DNA of 35,647 nucleotides from Mycoplasmatota bacterium (lineage in GTDB: Bacteria > Bacillota_I > Bacilli_A > Izemoplasmatales > Hujiaoplasmataceae): NCBI GenBank assembly GCA_016342455.1, contig JAEIOE010000020.1, positions 1 through 35,647 on the forward strand. Direction: 5' to 3'. Below the pieces are notes generated by a model that was not told the origin of the DNA, did no database searches, and saw only the letters and a list, made by a program, of their open reading frames with translations. A program made the position numbers and the translations under genes. Positions 24,468 to 33,309 of the stretch are shown piece after piece (the first letter of the stretch is position 1; each line of letters begins with the position of its first letter).

Positions 24468-25676
24468 GTGAAAGAAAAAGTATTTATTGTTGGCGCTAAA
24501 AGAAGCCCTATCGGCTCTTTTTTAGGTACGTTAAAGGATGTGCATCCAAAAGATATGGGTGTTCAAGTGTTATCAAAATTGTTAGAGGAAACTAGAGTTC
24601 CTAAAGAAGAAATTTCTGAAGTCATCGTTGGTAATATTTTACCAGCTGGAATTGGACAAGGAATTGCAAGACAAATTTCAATAGGCGCTGGTATTCCAGA
24701 TGCAGTACCTGCTTATTCATTAAATATGGCATGTGGTAGTGGTATGAAATCTATTATGAATGGATATATGGGAATTCAAACAGGTTTTTCGAAAATAGTA
24801 GTAGCTGGTGGTGTGGAGTCAATGTCATTCGCTCCATATTTAATACCTGGAAAAGCAAGATCTGGTATGAAGTTTGGTAATTTTGAAGTGCAAGATCATA
24901 TGATACTAGACGCTTTGACAGACGCTTTTGGAGATATGCATATGGGAGTTACTGCCGAAAATATCGTAGCGAAACACAGTATATCAAGAGAAGCACAAGA
25001 TGATTTTGCTTATAAATCTCAACAAAAAGCTTTAAAGTCTATTGAAGAAGGTAGATTTAAAGATGAAATTACACCAATAGAAATTAAAACGAGAAAAGGT
25101 GTTGTTGTTTTTGATACAGATGAGTATCCAAATACAAAGACAACTCCAGAAATCTTAGCTAAATTAAGAGCTGCATTCGTAAAAGATGGATCAGTAACAG
25201 CTGGAAACTCATCAGGAATCAATGATGGGACTTCATTTACAATTATAGCTAATGAAGAAATGGTGAAAAAATACGACCTTGAAGTTTTAGCAGAAGTAAT
25301 AGCAATCGGACAAGGTGGAGTTGACCCAAGTGTTATGGGACTTGGTCCTGTTCCTGCTATAAGAGATGTTTTGAAAAAAGCCAAAATGAATTTATCACAA
25401 ATAGAACTAATTGAATTGAATGAAGCATTTGCTGCACAATCAATTGGCGTGATTACAGAATTAGCAGAAGAACATGATTTAACAATGGACGAAATATTCG
25501 AAAGAACTAACGTGAATGGTGGAGCAATCGCTCTTGGTCATCCAGTTGGAGCTTCAGGTAATAGAATCGTTGTTACGTTATTACATGAAATGATTAAAAG
25601 AGATAATAAATTAGGTTTAGCTAGTTTATGTATCGGTGGCGGTATGGGTACTGCTGTAATTATAAAAAGAAAGTAG
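24468..25676 (+). CDS. Thiolase (acetyl-CoA C-acetyltransferase family)
   Basis: The 402-residue enzyme should join two acetyl-CoA or cleave 3-ketoacyl-CoA. The thiolase catalytic set is visible: Cys89 in NMACGSG, ELNEAFAAQS, His358 in NGGAIALGHPVGASG and Cys388 in CIGGGMGTA. The start is GTG at 24468, six bases after AGGAGG (24457-24462). An in-frame ATG at 24417 lies only about six bases after the predicted transcription start and has no ribosome-binding site. It is the first gene of the operon, eight bases before the reductase. Chain-length preference cannot be read from sequence. Confidence 0.93.
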   Translation: MKEKVFIVGAKRSPIGSFLGTLKDVHPKDMGVQVLSKLLEETRVPKEEISEVIVGNILPAGIGQGIARQISIGAGIPDAVPAYSLNMACGSGMKSIMNGYMGIQTGFSKIVVAGGVESMSFAPYLIPGKARSGMKFGNFEVQDHMILDALTDAFGDMHMGVTAENIVAKHSISREAQDDFAYKSQQKALKSIEEGRFKDEITPIEIKTRKGVVVFDTDEYPNTKTTPEILAKLRAAFVKDGSVTAGNSSGINDGTSFTIIANEEMVKKYDLEVLAEVIAIGQGGVDPSVMGLGPVPAIRDVLKKAKMNLSQIELIELNEAFAAQSIGVITELAEEHDLTMDEIFERTNVNGGAIALGHPVGASGNRIVVTLLHEMIKRDNKLGLASLCIGGGMGTAVIIKRK

Positions 25677-25684
25677 GAAAAACT

Positions 25685-26404
25685 ATGAAATTAGATGGTA
25701 AAGTTGCTGTTGTAACTGGCGGAGCTAAAGGAATAGGGATGGAAATCTGTAAACAATTGGCTCAAGAAGGCGCAAAGGTAATCGCTTGTGATATGGGCGA
25801 AATGACATATGAAATGAAAAACGTAGATTACTATAAATTAAATGTAGCTGACGCAGAAGGTTGTAAGACGTTCTATGATGAAGCTGTTGAGAAGTATGGT
25901 AAGATTGATATATTGGTAAATAACGCTGGTATAACAAGAGATTCAATGACAAGAAAAATGACAGATGATCAATGGAATCTTGTATTAGACGTTAACTTAA
26001 AAGGTGTGTTTAACCTAGTAAGATATATCGGACCACAAATGGAAACAATTGGCGGAGGATCTATCATTAATATTTCTTCTGTAGTAGGTATATTTGGTAA
26101 CATTGGTCAAGCAAATTATTCAGCTACAAAAGCTGGTATGATTGGTTTAACAAAAACATGGGCTAAAGAATTCGCTCGTAAAGGTGTTCCTGTAAGAGTA
26201 AACGCAATTGCACCTGGATACACGATGACAGATATTTTAAAAACTGTTCCTCAAGATTTATTAGACAAGTTTGCAAGCTTAACGATGCTTAAAAGACTAG
26301 GTCAACCTGAAGAAATAGCTAAAGTTGTATTATTCTTAGCTGGTAGTGATTCATCATACATTACAGGACAAACTCTTCAAGTTGATGGGGGAATGAGACT
26401 TTAA
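25685..26404 (+). CDS. SDR reductase, FabG/PhaB-like (3-oxoacyl-CoA or -ACP reductase)
   Basis: The 239-residue short-chain dehydrogenase shows TGGAKGIG (11-18) for NAD(P) binding, NNAG (79-82), Asn104, Ser131/132 and the YSATK motif with Tyr145 and Lys149. It ends TGQTLQVDGGMRL as FabG does. Next to a thiolase, acetoacetyl-CoA or another 3-ketoacyl-CoA is the likely substrate, as for PhaB, but FabG activity on acyl-ACP cannot be excluded. The ATG at 25685 has a weak site (TAGGAAAA) and gives the family's normal N-terminus. Length is normal. Confidence 0.9.
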   Translation: MKLDGKVAVVTGGAKGIGMEICKQLAQEGAKVIACDMGEMTYEMKNVDYYKLNVADAEGCKTFYDEAVEKYGKIDILVNNAGITRDSMTRKMTDDQWNLVLDVNLKGVFNLVRYIGPQMETIGGGSIINISSVVGIFGNIGQANYSATKAGMIGLTKTWAKEFARKGVPVRVNAIAPGYTMTDILKTVPQDLLDKFASLTMLKRLGQPEEIAKVVLFLAGSDSSYITGQTLQVDGGMRL

Positions 26405-26431
26405 TAAATATTTACGAAAAGAGTGATTTAT

Positions 26432-27457
26432 ATGAACAAAACAAATGTAGGAATTGTTGGTACGGGTATTTATATACCCAAAAACCAAGTTACCGCTAAA
26501 GAAATCAGCGAAGGCACTAATGGTGTTTGGGCTGAAGAAGCAGTGTATCAAAAATTAGGTATCAAAACTAAAGCAGTTCCCGGAGAAAATGATGGAACAC
26601 AAGAAATGGGAGTTTTAGCCGGGCTTGATGCGATAAAGAATACTGGGATTAACCCAGAAGACATCGATGTTATCATCTGTGTTGGTGAAGAATGGAAAGA
26701 ATATCCTTTGACTACTTCAGCTTTATATATCCAAGATAAAATTGGAGCTGTAAATGCTTGGGGTATCGATGTTGCAAATCGTTGTTGTACAACAGTTTCA
26801 GCAATGAAGATGGCAAAAGATATGTTAATCGCTGACGATGATATTCACATGATTATGGTGGTAGGCGGATACAGAAATTGTGATTTTGTAGATTACGCTG
26901 ATAAGAATATGTCAATGATGTATAACTTAGGTGCTGGAGCCGGCGCTATAATATTAAAGAAGAATCACAATAGAAACTTATTGTTAGGTTCTCATATCAT
27001 CGCCGATGGCTCTTTATCTAGAACTGCCGGTGTTGAAATTGGTGGTACAGCAAATCCAATTACTCATGAAAATCTAGAAGAGTCTAGAAAATCATTAAGA
27101 TTAATGGACCCTGTTAAAATGAAAAACAGATTGAATCAAGTTTCTATGCCGAACTGGTTTAAATGTATCGACAAATCATTAGAAAAATCAAATCTTGAAA
27201 GAAAAGATATTGATTATCTAGCAATATTACATATGAAAAGATCTGGTCATGATGGAATGCTAGAAACTTTAGGATTAAAACAAGATCAAGCAATATATTT
27301 AGAAGATTACGGACACATTGGTCAAGTAGACCAAATCTTATCACTGCACCTTGCTCTGGAACAAAAGAAGGTGAAAGAAGGATCAGTGATTTGTATGATA
27401 GCAGCTGGAATAGGTTATGTTTGGGCAGCTAACAATATCAAGTGGGGTGAAGCTTAA
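26432..27457 (+). CDS. KAS III-like (FabH-family) ketoacyl synthase with altered triad
   Basis: The 341-residue protein has the FabH/thiolase fold pattern from VGIVGTGIYIPKNQV on. The catalytic Cys aligns with Cys118 in VANRCCTTVSAM (Cys119 is adjacent) and the His with His267 in AILHMKRSG. The segment that normally reads YGNTSAAS reads YGHIGQVD, so the usual Asn is His295. The HQAN tetrad is HMKR. A Cys-His-His set recalls KAS I/II rather than KAS III, so this is probably not housekeeping FabH. It more likely makes a C-C, ester or amide bond, or transfers an acyl group, for the operon's pathway. AGAGTGAT precedes the ATG; the gene overlaps livH by one base. Confidence 0.82.
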   Translation: MNKTNVGIVGTGIYIPKNQVTAKEISEGTNGVWAEEAVYQKLGIKTKAVPGENDGTQEMGVLAGLDAIKNTGINPEDIDVIICVGEEWKEYPLTTSALYIQDKIGAVNAWGIDVANRCCTTVSAMKMAKDMLIADDDIHMIMVVGGYRNCDFVDYADKNMSMMYNLGAGAGAIILKKNHNRNLLLGSHIIADGSLSRTAGVEIGGTANPITHENLEESRKSLRLMDPVKMKNRLNQVSMPNWFKCIDKSLEKSNLERKDIDYLAILHMKRSGHDGMLETLGLKQDQAIYLEDYGHIGQVDQILSLHLALEQKKVKEGSVICMIAAGIGYVWAANNIKWGEA

Positions 27458-28578
27458 TGTTTATAACCGAGGGATTTTGGAGAAGTATCATCCTATTTAT
27501 ATTAGGATTGGTAGTTGTTTATTTCATTCTCAATGTAACGGTATTTAAAAAACTTCAAAACAAGAGTAAAGCACAGAATATTCTGTTGAATGTATTTGTT
27601 TTCTTAGGGGTATTATTCTTGTTTTATAAGTTATACTCAGTAATACCGGAAATAATCAATCCGCCACAATTTTACGCACAAAATATTCTTAACAGAACAT
27701 TATACGTTTGTGTATTAGCCTTAGCAACAACAGGAATTGTTTTAATTTTTAAAACATCCAATACAACAAACTTTGCACAAGGTATGATTGGTGCAGTAGG
27801 AGCTTTTGTGGCTGCTAAACTCGTTATATATTTTACAGCTACTTATACAACGATGGGTAATACACCAATGATATTATTAGCATTAGTTGGCGGAGCACTA
27901 GTGGCTTTCTTGCTTGGAGTTTTTGTTGACGTAGTTATTATTAGAAATTCAAAAATGCCTACAGTTGTAGGAAAACAAATGATTACAATGGGGCTTGTAT
28001 TAATTTTTACTGGTGTCATTCCGCTAATTTTTGGAACAATACCTATGAGTGTTCCAAAATTAGTATATGGAGATAATATTGCATTTACATTATTAGGATT
28101 AGAATTAGTGATTACACCAAACGCATTAGCGGCTTTAGTAATAACTATTGTTGTATTAGGTATTCTATTTATAATGCTTAGAGTAACTAAGTGGGGATTA
28201 GGAGTAAGAGCGACAGCATCTAACGAAGTAGTTGCTTCTATGATGGGTGTAAATACAAAAATGATTACTGCTATGAGTTGGGGTATTGCTGGATTATTGG
28301 GTGGTATTGCAGCTACGATGTGGGCACCTAACACATCAAGTGTTGGAGTTGACTTAATGATTCCAACCCAAGTAAATGGGTTTATGGCAGCTATCTTAGG
28401 TGGTTTTGGTTCTTTTGTAGGACCACTTATCTCAAGTATGCTAATTCCTGTATTAACAGGTTTATTATCTTTTGTGGCTCTAGGTTGGGAAAATGCAGTA
28501 GTATATGCTGTTATCCTTGCAATTGTTTTATTTAAGCCTTTAGGTTTATTTGGAAAACAAGTAGCGAAGAAGGTGTAA
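27457..28578 (+). CDS. livH: Liv-type ABC transporter permease (LivH-like)
   Basis: The 373-residue integral membrane protein has about nine or ten hydrophobic helices. The LivH core is visible: TTNFAQGMIGAVGAF near residue 105, VGKQMITMGLVLIF, and the GLGVRATASNEVVASMMGV cytoplasmic loop that contacts the ATPase. About 80 residues with two extra N-terminal helices precede the core, making it longer than typical LivH (about 290-300). Its start overlaps the stop of the preceding gene (TAATG). The substrate class for such systems is branched-chain amino acids, but relatives import amides, urea or other carboxylic acids. Confidence 0.9.
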   Translation: MFITEGFWRSIILFILGLVVVYFILNVTVFKKLQNKSKAQNILLNVFVFLGVLFLFYKLYSVIPEIINPPQFYAQNILNRTLYVCVLALATTGIVLIFKTSNTTNFAQGMIGAVGAFVAAKLVIYFTATYTTMGNTPMILLALVGGALVAFLLGVFVDVVIIRNSKMPTVVGKQMITMGLVLIFTGVIPLIFGTIPMSVPKLVYGDNIAFTLLGLELVITPNALAALVITIVVLGILFIMLRVTKWGLGVRATASNEVVASMMGVNTKMITAMSWGIAGLLGGIAATMWAPNTSSVGVDLMIPTQVNGFMAAILGGFGSFVGPLISSMLIPVLTGLLSFVALGWENAVVYAVILAIVLFKPLGLFGKQVAKKV

Positions 28579-28580
28579 AT

Positions 28581-29663
28581 ATGATATTACAAAATAAAAT
28601 GTGCGCTGAAAGAAAAGCGAAATTAAATGCAATTAAAAATCATCCATACTTTGGCTTTGTAGTCATTACATTCTTAATGCTAATTGTTCAATTGCTTAGA
28701 GTATCTGGTTTAGATATTCCAGTAGTGTTACTAAGAGCATTTGGATTTACAATGATTTATATTATTATTGCCTTAGGATTTAGTATTTTACTAGGGTATG
28801 GTGGATTAGCATCATTAGGAACAGCAGGATTTGTTGGAGTAGGAACTTATGTCGTTGGGTATTTGACAAATCAATTTGAAATGTCAATTTTCCTAATTGT
28901 TCTAATCACAATAGTGGGAGCTGTAGTTATTGGTACAATTGTTGGTTTTATCTCTTTAAGAATTGAAGGGATGTATCTAGCAATCATCACCTTAGGCTTA
29001 TCAGAAATATTAAAAGAAGTATTTAAGAATGCTACCACAATTACGAATGGAACAAATGGATTAAGTCTTGGTACGATTGTAATATTTAAACAAGCTATTG
29101 AGCTTAATCATAATGCTATATTCATTGTGATAGCTTTGATTATGTTATTTATAATGATTATTACCTTAAACCTAATGAAGAGTCCGACTGGGAGAGCGCT
29201 TCTCGCTATGAGAAACTCGCAATCAGCCGCTCAAGCAATGGGAGTAAGTATATTCAAATATAGATTATTAGCATTTATTACATCAACTGTTTATGCACTC
29301 CTTGGTGGGGTGTTATATATGACTTATATTGGATTCTCAATCCCGTCTACATGGAGCTTAGGATTCTCATTGAATATTCTAGCTGCAGTTATTGTTGGTG
29401 GATCACAATCAATATACGGAATTGTATTAGGAACATTTATGATTTTCGGATTAAATCTAGCTGTATTGCAACAAATTCCGCTTTTCGTGGAAAACCCAGC
29501 AATTTCAGTAGTGTTTAATGGGTTTTTGATTATCGCAGTTATTATGTTCTATCCTGGTGGTCTTATTAGGTTAATCAATTCCATGAACTACAAAATAAAG
29601 ACAAATTATCAGTTGTGGAAGAAGAAAAGGAGGGCGTATATTTATGGCGACGATCCTGAGTAG
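28581..29663 (+). CDS. livM: Liv-type ABC transporter permease (LivM-like)
   Basis: The 360-residue membrane protein has a hydrophobic core of about eight to ten helices. It shows LivM signatures: ALGFSILLGYGGLASLGTAG, the GMYLAIITLGLSEILKEV segment, and the GRALLAMRNSQSAAQAMGV loop for ATPase contact. It follows livH by two bases. The last 20 bases overlap the start of livG, suggesting translational coupling. It is the partner permease of LivH. Confidence 0.92.
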   Translation: MILQNKMCAERKAKLNAIKNHPYFGFVVITFLMLIVQLLRVSGLDIPVVLLRAFGFTMIYIIIALGFSILLGYGGLASLGTAGFVGVGTYVVGYLTNQFEMSIFLIVLITIVGAVVIGTIVGFISLRIEGMYLAIITLGLSEILKEVFKNATTITNGTNGLSLGTIVIFKQAIELNHNAIFIVIALIMLFIMIITLNLMKSPTGRALLAMRNSQSAAQAMGVSIFKYRLLAFITSTVYALLGGVLYMTYIGFSIPSTWSLGFSLNILAAVIVGGSQSIYGIVLGTFMIFGLNLAVLQQIPLFVENPAISVVFNGFLIIAVIMFYPGGLIRLINSMNYKIKTNYQLWKKKRRAYIYGDDPE

Positions 29664-31032
29664 CGTTAAAGTTTGGTATTTAAGTAAAAGGCTTATAAGT
29701 CACGAAACAAAACGAAACTTCAATAAGAACTTCCTTCCAATTAAAAAAACGGAATTAATAGAAAACTTCAATAAAAAGATAGAACTTTTAGAGTTAAAGA
29801 AGAAAAATGAATTATTACCTAATGAAATATCAGCAGGTATTCAATCAGACTTCTTAAAAAGAGAATTCGAAACAGCAATTCAAGAACTTGAAGAAAAATA
29901 TTACTGGAAGAACAGAGCTTTAGTTCAAACACTTAAAAGAAAAAATATTCAAAGCGATGAAGAACTAAAGAAATTAGTTGAAGAAAAACAAGTGTTACTA
30001 GATGAAATCAAAAACAAATATTATCCAGAAGAGATAAATAAAGATCAAAAAGAAGAGTTTGTTGCAAAATGTGTAGCGATTGAAGAATCTTACGCTAAGA
30101 AAGCGGAGGAGTTAACTTTAAAACACAATGCAAAACTTGAGGAAATCGAAGCGAAAACAAATCATGCAATTGAAATGCGTGATGCAAAGATTTCAGAGAT
30201 AAAAAAACAACTTGCAGCTTTAGATGTAAAGGTAGATAAAGGTATCCTTGCAGAGGGTGAATTACTTAAATTAGAGGACTTATCAATGCACTTCGGTGGG
30301 TTGAAAGCAGTTGATAAATTAAGTTTTACAGTTAAAGAGGGTGAAATATTTGGTCTTATTGGTCCAAATGGAGCGGGTAAAACAACAGTTTTTAACTGTA
30401 TTACACGTTTCTATAAACCGACATCAGGGAAAATGCATTTTAAAAACAAGATTAATAACACAGTCGATTTAAATGAATTGGTTGTTCACAACATTATTAG
30501 AGAAGGTATCACAAGAACTTTCCAAAATGTAGAAATGATATGGGAACTTAATATACTTGAAAATCTTTTAGTTGCTGCTCACACTGAATATCGTTCAGGA
30601 TTCTTTGGACACTTATTCAATTCAAGACTTCTAAGACATGAGGAAGTTGTAATAAAATCAAAAGCCTATAAGATATTAACGGATTTAGATTTATTGCAAT
30701 ATGCTTATCAATATCCAATGGGATTGCCTTATGGAATTCTAAAGAAGATTGAGTTAGCGAGAACATTAATGGTAAATCCAAAATTAATTATTCTAGATGA
30801 ACCAGCAGCAGGGCTAAACGACGTTGAAACAGATGCCTTAGCTAAAACAATACATAAAATTAGGGAAGAATATAATACAACTATTTTCTTAGTTGAACAT
30901 GATATGGGTCTCGTAATGGAAATATGTGATACTGTTTGTGCTATTTCATTTGGAAAGAAATTAGCTATTGGTACTCCAAAAGAAATTCAAAACTCTAAAG
31001 TAGTACGAGAAGCCTATTTGGGTGGTGAGTAA
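29644..31032 (+). CDS. livG: LivG-like ABC ATPase with ~205-aa N-terminal coiled-coil extension
   Basis: The 462-residue protein contains a complete LivG-type ATPase from about residue 208: Walker A GPNGAGKT (240-247), Q-loop Gln294, signature LPYGILKK (361-368), Walker B LIILDEP (381-387), DEPAAGLN and switch His419. Residues about 1-205 are an extension not usual in LivG (about 250 residues). It is rich in Lys, Glu and Leu, with long predicted helical stretches (40-125 and 135-195) suitable for a coiled coil. AGGAGG (29629-29634) supports the start at 29644 and thus translation of the extension. The extension might tether or regulate the ATPase; its function is unknown. Confidence 0.9.
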   Translation: MATILSSVKVWYLSKRLISHETKRNFNKNFLPIKKTELIENFNKKIELLELKKKNELLPNEISAGIQSDFLKREFETAIQELEEKYYWKNRALVQTLKRKNIQSDEELKKLVEEKQVLLDEIKNKYYPEEINKDQKEEFVAKCVAIEESYAKKAEELTLKHNAKLEEIEAKTNHAIEMRDAKISEIKKQLAALDVKVDKGILAEGELLKLEDLSMHFGGLKAVDKLSFTVKEGEIFGLIGPNGAGKTTVFNCITRFYKPTSGKMHFKNKINNTVDLNELVVHNIIREGITRTFQNVEMIWELNILENLLVAAHTEYRSGFFGHLFNSRLLRHEEVVIKSKAYKILTDLDLLQYAYQYPMGLPYGILKKIELARTLMVNPKLIILDEPAAGLNDVETDALAKTIHKIREEYNTTIFLVEHDMGLVMEICDTVCAISFGKKLAIGTPKEIQNSKVVREAYLGGE

Positions 31033-31033
31033 A

Positions 31034-31804
31034 ATGGCTAAAATATTAGAAGTGAAAAACTTAATTGTTGATTACGGAGTAATAAGAGCAATTAAGGGAA
31101 TCAATTTAAATGTTGAAGAAGGAACTATTGTAGCTATCTTAGGTGCAAATGGTGCCGGAAAGACATCAACAATTCGATCAATTAATGGTATTGTAAAAGC
31201 AGCTGAGGGTGACGTATTGTTCAAAGGAGATAAGATTACAAACCTTGAACCTTATAAATTAGCAGCTAAAGGCATTATTCAATCACCGGAAGGAAGATTA
31301 ATTCTTCGAGGCTTAACGGTAGAAGAAAATTTATTCGTTGGAGCTTATTCGATTAAAAAAGAAGTGATTGAAACAATGGATGAACAAGGCAATATTACTA
31401 AAACAAAAAGAAGTGCGTCTCAGTTAAAGAAGGAAACCTTAAAAGAAATATATGAATTATTCCCAGTATTAAAAGAAAGAAGAAAACAACAAGCTTCTAC
31501 TTTATCCGGTGGAGAACAACAAATGTTAGCTATCGGTAGAGCGTTAATGGGAAGACCTAAGTTATTACTTTTAGATGAACCATCACTTGGATTAGCACCG
31601 CTGATTGTTAAGGAAATATTTGATAAGATTCAACAAATTAAAGCAAAAGGAACAACAATTTTGATTGTAGAACAAAATGCATATCAAACACTGAAAATAG
31701 CTGATTATGTTTATGTGCTTGAATTAGGAAAAGTAAAATCAGAAGGTACATCAGAAGAATTATTAAAAGATGATCAGTTAGTAAAAGCCTATTTAGGTGG
31801 TTAA
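31034..31804 (+). CDS. livF: LivF-like ABC ATPase
   Basis: The 256-residue ATPase has Walker A GANGAGKT (37-44), signature LSGGEQQ (157-163), Walker B LLLLDEP (177-183) and the LivF-typical SLGLAPLIV. A segment at about 107-135 (after VGAYSIKKE, rich in Lys, Thr and Ser) is an insertion of about 20 residues compared with usual LivF (about 235). The start at 31034 follows GGTGAG, one base after the livG stop. It pairs with LivG in the transporter. Confidence 0.93.
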   Translation: MAKILEVKNLIVDYGVIRAIKGINLNVEEGTIVAILGANGAGKTSTIRSINGIVKAAEGDVLFKGDKITNLEPYKLAAKGIIQSPEGRLILRGLTVEENLFVGAYSIKKEVIETMDEQGNITKTKRSASQLKKETLKEIYELFPVLKERRKQQASTLSGGEQQMLAIGRALMGRPKLLLLDEPSLGLAPLIVKEIFDKIQQIKAKGTTILIVEQNAYQTLKIADYVYVLELGKVKSEGTSEELLKDDQLVKAYLGG

Positions 31805-31879
31805 TTATTGATAATAACCAGATTAGGAAGAAAATGGTTAATTATAGATACAAAAAAAATAAAAGGAGAGATAATTTTT

Positions 31880-33226
31880 ATGAAGAAATTTGCATTATTA
31901 TTTACATTAGCAGTATTCTCTGTAGCATTCATTGGATGTGGATCAGAAACTACTACTACTGAAGCTGCTACAACAGCAGCTCAAACAACTGCTGTGCAAT
32001 TAGCACAAGGTGTTACAGACACAACTATTAAAGTTGGTAACACTGCAGCTACAACTGGATTTTTAGCTTTTGTTGGCTTACCTTTCAACGCAGCAATCGA
32101 AGCAGTGTTCAAAGAAGTAAATGACGCTGGTGGTATTGATGGTAGAATGATTGAATTCGTACATTATGACGATGAATTTGATCCTGCTAAAGGTGTTACT
32201 TTCACTGAAACATTAGTTGAAGATGACGAAGTGTTCGCATTAGTTGGACATTTTGGAACTGGTACTGTTGGAGCAACGCTTGATTATATTCAAGCTCAAG
32301 GTGTTCCTATGGTATATGCAGCAACAGGTATTAACTCATTATACTTTGAAGAATCTGTAGGTAATCCTGTTATGGCAGTTCAACCTATTTATTTAACAGA
32401 TGGTAGAATTATGACTGCTCGTGCATTAACACAACCAATTTATGGTGCTACTAAAGATGCAGCATTTGCAGATACTGAAAAAATTGGTGTTCTTTATACA
32501 AATGATGACGCTGGTAATTCAATTAAAGCTGGTGTTTACGCTGAATTAGATGCATTAGGAATCGCAGACAACAGAGTATTTGATATCGCCGTTGATGCTG
32601 GTACTGTTGATGGTGCTGTTCAATTATTGAAAGCTTATGGAGTTTCAACTGTAATTTTAGCGATGAGCCAAGTAGCTTTCGCTTATACACTAACTTCAAT
32701 GGATAACCAAGACTTAGAAGTTCCTGTATTCTCATCTTACGTTAACGCTGATATCGCAGCTGTTGACCATACACAATATTCTGTAAATCGTCCTATCTAT
32801 ACAAATGCATGGGTTGACGTATTCTCTACAGAAGGTCAAGCAGCAGTAGCTGATTATGTAGCTTGTATTCAAAATGCTGACTTAAGTGATGAATTAAAAG
32901 CAGCTTATATGACTGATGCTTATGCAACAGCTGGTTACATTGCAGCTAGAGTTTTTGTTGAAGGGTTAGAAAGAGTAGCAGCTAATGGTGATCCATTAAC
33001 ATGGGAAAACTATATTGCAGCTATGGAAGAAGGACCAATTGACATCCCAATGGGTGGAACAGTAGACTTCTCTGATGGAATGCGTTGGGGTATTGCTTCA
33101 ATGTCATTACTTCAATATTCAGTTGGGGACAATCCTGCTACAGAAGACGTAACAGAAACAGATTTCGAAGTGTTTACAATGGTTCAACCTATCCAAACAC
33201 TAGAAGAAATCGAAGCAACAGAATAA
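31880..33226 (+). CDS. Liv-type substrate-binding lipoprotein
   Basis: The 448-residue protein has a lipoprotein signal ending AFIGC (Cys20), a Thr/Ala-rich linker (22-40) and a two-lobed type I binding domain (Peripla_BP_6/LivJ-like) with IKVGNTAATTGFLAF, NDAGGIDGRMIEF and EVFALVGHFGTGT. It should capture the substrate outside the membrane for LivHMGF. AAGGAG lies upstream of the ATG at 31880, after a 75-base gap following livF. In-frame codons upstream from 31808 have no ribosome-binding site and would disrupt the signal peptide. The fold does not reveal whether the ligand is an amino acid, an amide or another carboxylate. Confidence 0.92.
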   Translation: MKKFALLFTLAVFSVAFIGCGSETTTTEAATTAAQTTAVQLAQGVTDTTIKVGNTAATTGFLAFVGLPFNAAIEAVFKEVNDAGGIDGRMIEFVHYDDEFDPAKGVTFTETLVEDDEVFALVGHFGTGTVGATLDYIQAQGVPMVYAATGINSLYFEESVGNPVMAVQPIYLTDGRIMTARALTQPIYGATKDAAFADTEKIGVLYTNDDAGNSIKAGVYAELDALGIADNRVFDIAVDAGTVDGAVQLLKAYGVSTVILAMSQVAFAYTLTSMDNQDLEVPVFSSYVNADIAAVDHTQYSVNRPIYTNAWVDVFSTEGQAAVADYVACIQNADLSDELKAAYMTDAYATAGYIAARVFVEGLERVAANGDPLTWENYIAAMEEGPIDIPMGGTVDFSDGMRWGIASMSLLQYSVGDNPATEDVTETDFEVFTMVQPIQTLEEIEATE

Positions 33227-33252
33227 TATTACATAATTAATTGACATAATTT

Positions 33253-33290
33253 GGCAAGATTGGGAGGGTATATCCCTCCCATGTATTGCC
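33253..33290 (+). promoter_or_regulatory. GC-rich intercistronic hairpin after the binding-protein gene
   Basis: The stem TGGGAGGG-TATAT-CCCTCCCA (33261-33281) is extended by GGCAA/TTGCC (33253-33257 and 33286-33290) across a small internal loop. No T-run follows, so it is not a standard terminator. It may protect the upstream mRNA from 3' exonucleases or partly attenuate transcription, favouring more binding protein than downstream enzymes. Confidence 0.6.
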
Positions 33291-33309
33291 ATAAATTAGG
33301 AGGCTACAA

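Noticed and set aside
25019-25384. 121-codon open frame on the minus strand
   Set aside because: It lies entirely antisense to the conserved thiolase core and has no supporting signals.
27843-28334. 163-codon open frame on the minus strand
   Set aside because: It is antisense to livH, whose membrane-protein codon pattern creates it; no ribosome-binding site or family match.
31805-31879. TAACCA...TGGTTA hairpin between livF and the binding-protein gene
   Set aside because: The six-bp stem has a long loop and no T-tract; not distinguishable from background.
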